Source: Oscillatoriales cyanobacterium (GTDB lineage Bacteria > Cyanobacteriota > Cyanobacteriia > Cyanobacteriales > Microcoleaceae). From it: a stretch of 34,200 nucleotides of DNA. Position numbers and translations under genes: made by a program. Positions 31,303 to 34,200 of the stretch are shown here, piece by piece. The notes below the pieces were generated by a model that was not told the origin of the DNA, searched no databases, and saw only the letters and a program-made list of their open reading frames with translations. The stretch is taken from NCBI GenBank assembly GCA_004293365.1, contig RDYN01000099.1, positions 1 to 34,200 on the forward strand. The letters run 5' to 3'. How positions within the stretch are numbered: position 1 is the stretch's first letter; each line of letters begins with the position of its first letter.

Positions 31303-34026
31303 ATGAATTTTACCGCAAAACCCAGTTACTATCAAGTCGGCGGCAGTCTCACCAATAACGCTCCGAATTATGTGAAGCGCCAAGCAGATGACGACTTTTA
31401 TAACGGATTGAAGGCGGGGGAATTTTGCTATGTTTTGAATTCCCGACAAATGGGCAAGTCTAGCTTGCAGGTGCGGACAATTCAGCGGCTGAGAAATGAG
31501 GGAATTGCTTGTGCTGCGATCGACATTTCGGAAATTGGCAACCGCGGCGTGACTCCCGAACAGTGGTATGCTGGGTTGCTACGCATTCTCGAAAATAACT
31601 TTAATCTGTCGGATATTGTCAACGTGCGGACTTGGTGGCGCGATCGCAATTTCTTAACTCCGGTGCAAAGATTGAGCGAATTTATCGAAACCGTACTCTT
31701 AGCCAATATTTCCACCAATATTGTCATTTTTATCGACGAAATTGACAGCATTCTCGCCCTGGATTTCCCCGCTGACGATTTTTTGTCCTTAATTCGATCG
31801 TGCTACAACAAGCGCGCCAATAACTCAGAATTCGATCGCCTGACGTGGGCACTCTTGGGCGTAGCATCGCCGACGGATTTGTGCCGCGACAAGAATCTCG
31901 GCAGCAACACGCCTTTTAATATCGGTAGGGCGATCGAATTAACTGGTTTTGACGAAACAGAAGCTGAACCGCTAGCAGCGGGGTTAGCAGAGCTGACAGA
32001 CCGCTCTGGGGAAGTTTTGAGAGAGGTTTTGTATTGGACTGGCGGGCAACCGTTTTTGACTCAAAAGCTGTGCAAACTTTTATTTGAAAATGCACCCCCC
32101 CCAGCCCCCCCTTGTCAAGGGGGGGAGCAAGATCGCATTCAGAATCCACGAGAATGGGTTGAGAAAGTGGTGCGCTTGAAGATTGTGGAGAATTGGGAAT
32201 CTCAGGATGTGCCCGAACATTTGTCCACAATTCGCGATCGGCTTTTTAGAGAAAACCAGCGGATTATCAGAAGACTCGGATTGTACCAGCAAATTTTACA
32301 GCAAGTTGAAACTGTCGCCGATGGTAGTGCGGAACAAATGGAATTGCGATTAAGCGGATTAATCGTCAAGCGCCGGGAAAAACTCACAATTTCTAATCCT
32401 ATTTATCAAGCTGTATTTAACGAAGACTTAATCGCCCGAAAATTAGAAAAACTCTCGCCTTACTCGGAAGCAATCAAAGTTTGGCTTAATTCTAACTCTC
32501 AAGATGATTCCCAACTGTTGCGAGGTGATGATTTGCAATCAGCATTAGTTTGGGCGGCAGACAAAAGTTTGAGAAACGAAGATTTTCAGTTTTTGACAGC
32601 CAGCCAAAAACTGATTTTGACCGACCAAAATCAACTGCTGCATTCAGCTACACTAGAAACCCAAAAAGCGGCGCGCGATGCCGAAACAGCTTTGAGTGAA
32701 GCTGGCGCAGCCAAGCAAAAAGCCAAACAGTGGATAGGGATCGGTTCGGCGGTACTGGCCGGATCGTTGATTGGGGCGATCGGCTTTTCAACTCTCGCTT
32801 ACCAGCGGTTCAAACTCGCCCAAGCAAGTATTGAAATCGAACAAAATGGCAGCGATGCTTTACTGTTGGCAGTATCTCAAAAAAACGAGAACAGCGAAGC
32901 TTTATCGGAAGCTTTGCTGAGGGCGATCGCCTCGGGAAAAAATTTAAGAACCTTAGTTGAAAATAAACAACATCTCGAACAATATCCGGCAACTAGACCG
33001 CTGTTAGCCTTACAAGTTATTCTCGACAAAATCAGCAACAAACAGCAGATAAAAGCACCATCACTTCCACCAAGAAAGATGAATTGGCAAGCTCATACAG
33101 GTGCTGTTACTAGCATCTCTTTTAGCCGGGACGGTAAAACTTTAGCAACCGCAGGAATAGACGATAGAGTAAGAATTTGGAACTTTTACGGGCAGAAAGT
33201 TGCTGAATGGAAAGCTTTACAGCAGTCAGTGAATATGGTAAGCTTTAGCCCAGATGGTAAATTTTTAGCGACTGCCGGAAGGGATAGCACAGTTAAGTTT
33301 TGGAATTTGTCAGGAAAAAAGATTTCTCAGTTGAAAGGAATTGAAGGCTCTGTTAACAGTATTAGTTTTAGTCCAGAAAGAAAGTTATTTGCGGCCGCAG
33401 GAATAGACAGCAGTTCGGTAATTTGGGATTTGTCAAAACCCTCAAAATTAACCTCATCTAGCGTCAAGCTTCCCGGCCACAATGGTTTAGTGAGAAACGT
33501 TAATTTTAGCCCCAGCGGCAATTTTTTGACGACTTTAGACGGCAAATCTACAGTGCGAGTTTGGGATTTGTCGGGACAATTGGAAAAAACGCTGCCGGTG
33601 CAGGTAATTGGGATTAGTTTCAGTCCAGCTCAACAGCAGTATCGCTTTGCTACAGTAACATTGAACGGCAAAGTCGGGCTGTGGAATCTGTCAGAAAAAG
33701 AATTGGTTAGTGAATTTGAAACTTTGCATTTAGATGCGAAATCAATTAGTTTTAGTCCGGACGGAGAACGGCTTGCTACAGTGGGAATTGACAAGACTGT
33801 GCGGCTGTGGAATTTAGCGGGGCGGCAGGTTGCTCAATTTGAGTTTGAGGAGAATGTTGTTAGTGTCGGTTGGAGTGGAGATGGAAAGCAAATTGCTGTA
33901 GCTGGAAGCAACGGTACTGTCTGGTTGAGACAGGTTGAAGGGTTGGAAGAATTGCTGAAGCAAAGCTGCGATTTTCTCAGCAGCAAACCGGAGTATTTGA
34001 GAAGGGTTTCCACTATCTGCAAGTAA
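31303..34026 (+). CDS. AAA-like ATPase with transmembrane helix and seven-blade WD40 propeller
   Basis: The ATG at 31303 (MNFTAKPSYYQVGGSLTNNA) matches the usual start of cyanobacterial AAA_35 proteins; the longer frame uses TTG. Walker A NSRQMGKSS is at residues 46-54, Walker B VIFIDEID at 141-148, and WTGGQPFLTQKL near 245. A transmembrane helix follows at about 478-499 (IGIGSAVLAGSLIGAIGFST). Then comes a helical part and seven WD40 units from about 595 to 878, for example ISFSPDGERLATVGIDKTVR followed by LWN. The protein is presumably membrane-anchored, with the propeller as a protein-binding sensor. A 16-residue Pro/Gly insert (PPPAPPCQGGEQ) near 264-275 is encoded by a C-rich palindromic repeat. 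Role in signalling is inferred. Confidence 0.9.
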   Translation: MNFTAKPSYYQVGGSLTNNAPNYVKRQADDDFYNGLKAGEFCYVLNSRQMGKSSLQVRTIQRLRNEGIACAAIDISEIGNRGVTPEQWYAGLLRILENNFNLSDIVNVRTWWRDRNFLTPVQRLSEFIETVLLANISTNIVIFIDEIDSILALDFPADDFLSLIRSCYNKRANNSEFDRLTWALLGVASPTDLCRDKNLGSNTPFNIGRAIELTGFDETEAEPLAAGLAELTDRSGEVLREVLYWTGGQPFLTQKLCKLLFENAPPPAPPCQGGEQDRIQNPREWVEKVVRLKIVENWESQDVPEHLSTIRDRLFRENQRIIRRLGLYQQILQQVETVADGSAEQMELRLSGLIVKRREKLTISNPIYQAVFNEDLIARKLEKLSPYSEAIKVWLNSNSQDDSQLLRGDDLQSALVWAADKSLRNEDFQFLTASQKLILTDQNQLLHSATLETQKAARDAETALSEAGAAKQKAKQWIGIGSAVLAGSLIGAIGFSTLAYQRFKLAQASIEIEQNGSDALLLAVSQKNENSEALSEALLRAIASGKNLRTLVENKQHLEQYPATRPLLALQVILDKISNKQQIKAPSLPPRKMNWQAHTGAVTSISFSRDGKTLATAGIDDRVRIWNFYGQKVAEWKALQQSVNMVSFSPDGKFLATAGRDSTVKFWNLSGKKISQLKGIEGSVNSISFSPERKLFAAAGIDSSSVIWDLSKPSKLTSSSVKLPGHNGLVRNVNFSPSGNFLTTLDGKSTVRVWDLSGQLEKTLPVQVIGISFSPAQQQYRFATVTLNGKVGLWNLSEKELVSEFETLHLDAKSISFSPDGERLATVGIDKTVRLWNLAGRQVAQFEFEENVVSVGWSGDGKQIAVAGSNGTVWLRQVEGLEELLKQSCDFLSSKPEYLRRVSTICK
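32092..32130. repeat. C-rich palindromic repeat inside the AAA-WD40 coding region
   Basis: CCCCCCCTT, GTC, AAGGGGGGG forms a 9-bp hairpin at 32105-32125, preceded by CCCCCCCCAG. It is translated in frame and leaves no stop. It belongs to the same C-rich repeat style as at 18296-18318 and 19624-19650. Confidence 0.75.
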
Positions 34027-34045
34027 GGTGTCTAGTGCTCCAATT

Positions 34046-34200
34046 CGTTTGTAGTGAGGACTTTAGTCCTGTTAGTTTGTAGTGAGGACTTTAGTCCTTC
34101 CCCTTCCAATCAGAGGACTAAAGTCCTCACTACAAACCTACCAATTAGTTCCTAGTGAGGACTTTAGTCCTTCCCTTTCCAATCAGAGGACTAAAGTCCT
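34046..34200. repeat. GGACTAAAGTCC palindromic repeat array, copy 3 (runs off the window)
   Basis: At least five half-units (GTAGTGAGGACTTTAGTCCT or its complement) are packed in 155 bases after the AAA-WD40 gene. Two nearly identical full units with TTCCCCTTCCAATCAG or TTCCCTTTCCAATCAG centres are seen. The array continues beyond 34200. Confidence 0.85.

Overview
The window comes from a filamentous cyanobacterium, most likely of the Microcoleus/Oscillatoria type. Evidence is the frequent GCGATCGC (HIP1) octamer, short tandem heptamer repeats, several families of small mobile palindromes, a GlgA2-type glycogen synthase, and the CHAT, NACHT, DUF928, DUF1822, AAA-WD40 and Uma2 families typical of that group. 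The genus is an inference from style, not a match.

Layout. (1) 1-5399 looks like the right end of an integrated element. It has the tail of an ISL3-like transposase (1-97), a tightly packed minus-strand operon of seven unrecognised ORFs (157-4429), two divergent plus-strand ORFs (4482-5137), a 47-codon ORF (5144-5287) and, at 5341-5399, the 3' part of a tRNA-Ser(UGA) gene with no 5' half, as expected of an attR scar. (2) 5415-8920 is chromosomal: an acidic repeat protein, a lipoprotein, a pentapeptide-repeat protein, a 40-aa membrane protein, a 3-methyladenine DNA glycosylase and a small conserved ORF. (3) 9017-11722 holds a NACHT-type STAND ATPase and a divergent 73-aa ORF. (4) 11873-13369 is a GH57-type glycoside hydrolase. 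(5) 13767-22034 is a decaying CHAT locus. A DUF928 gene and a LamG-TPR-CHAT gene on the plus strand each carry one in-frame TAG and one frameshift. On the minus strand a sigma factor, a DUF1822 gene and a CHAT-type N-terminus form a probable operon cut off at a degenerate ISAs1-like element (18319-19623). (6) 22397-26211 has glgA2, a repeat-rich gap, a DUF4342 protein and an AMIN plus class A beta-lactamase-like protein. (7) 26489-34026 has two small ORFs, an HTH-TIR-AAA protein, a Uma2 nuclease, a 5-formyl-THF cyclo-ligase-like protein and an AAA-WD40 membrane protein, with palindromic repeats between them.

How the parts relate. Core metabolism (glgA2, GH57 enzyme, formyl-THF ligase, DNA glycosylase) alternates with signalling or conflict proteins: NACHT, TIR-AAA, AAA-WD40 and CHAT protease. 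The most promising unknowns are the element operon at 157-5287, the one-gene HTH-TIR-AAA architecture and the small beta-rich insert inside the CHAT protein. No complete tRNA, rRNA or CRISPR array was seen. All functional calls are from reading motifs; no database search was run.
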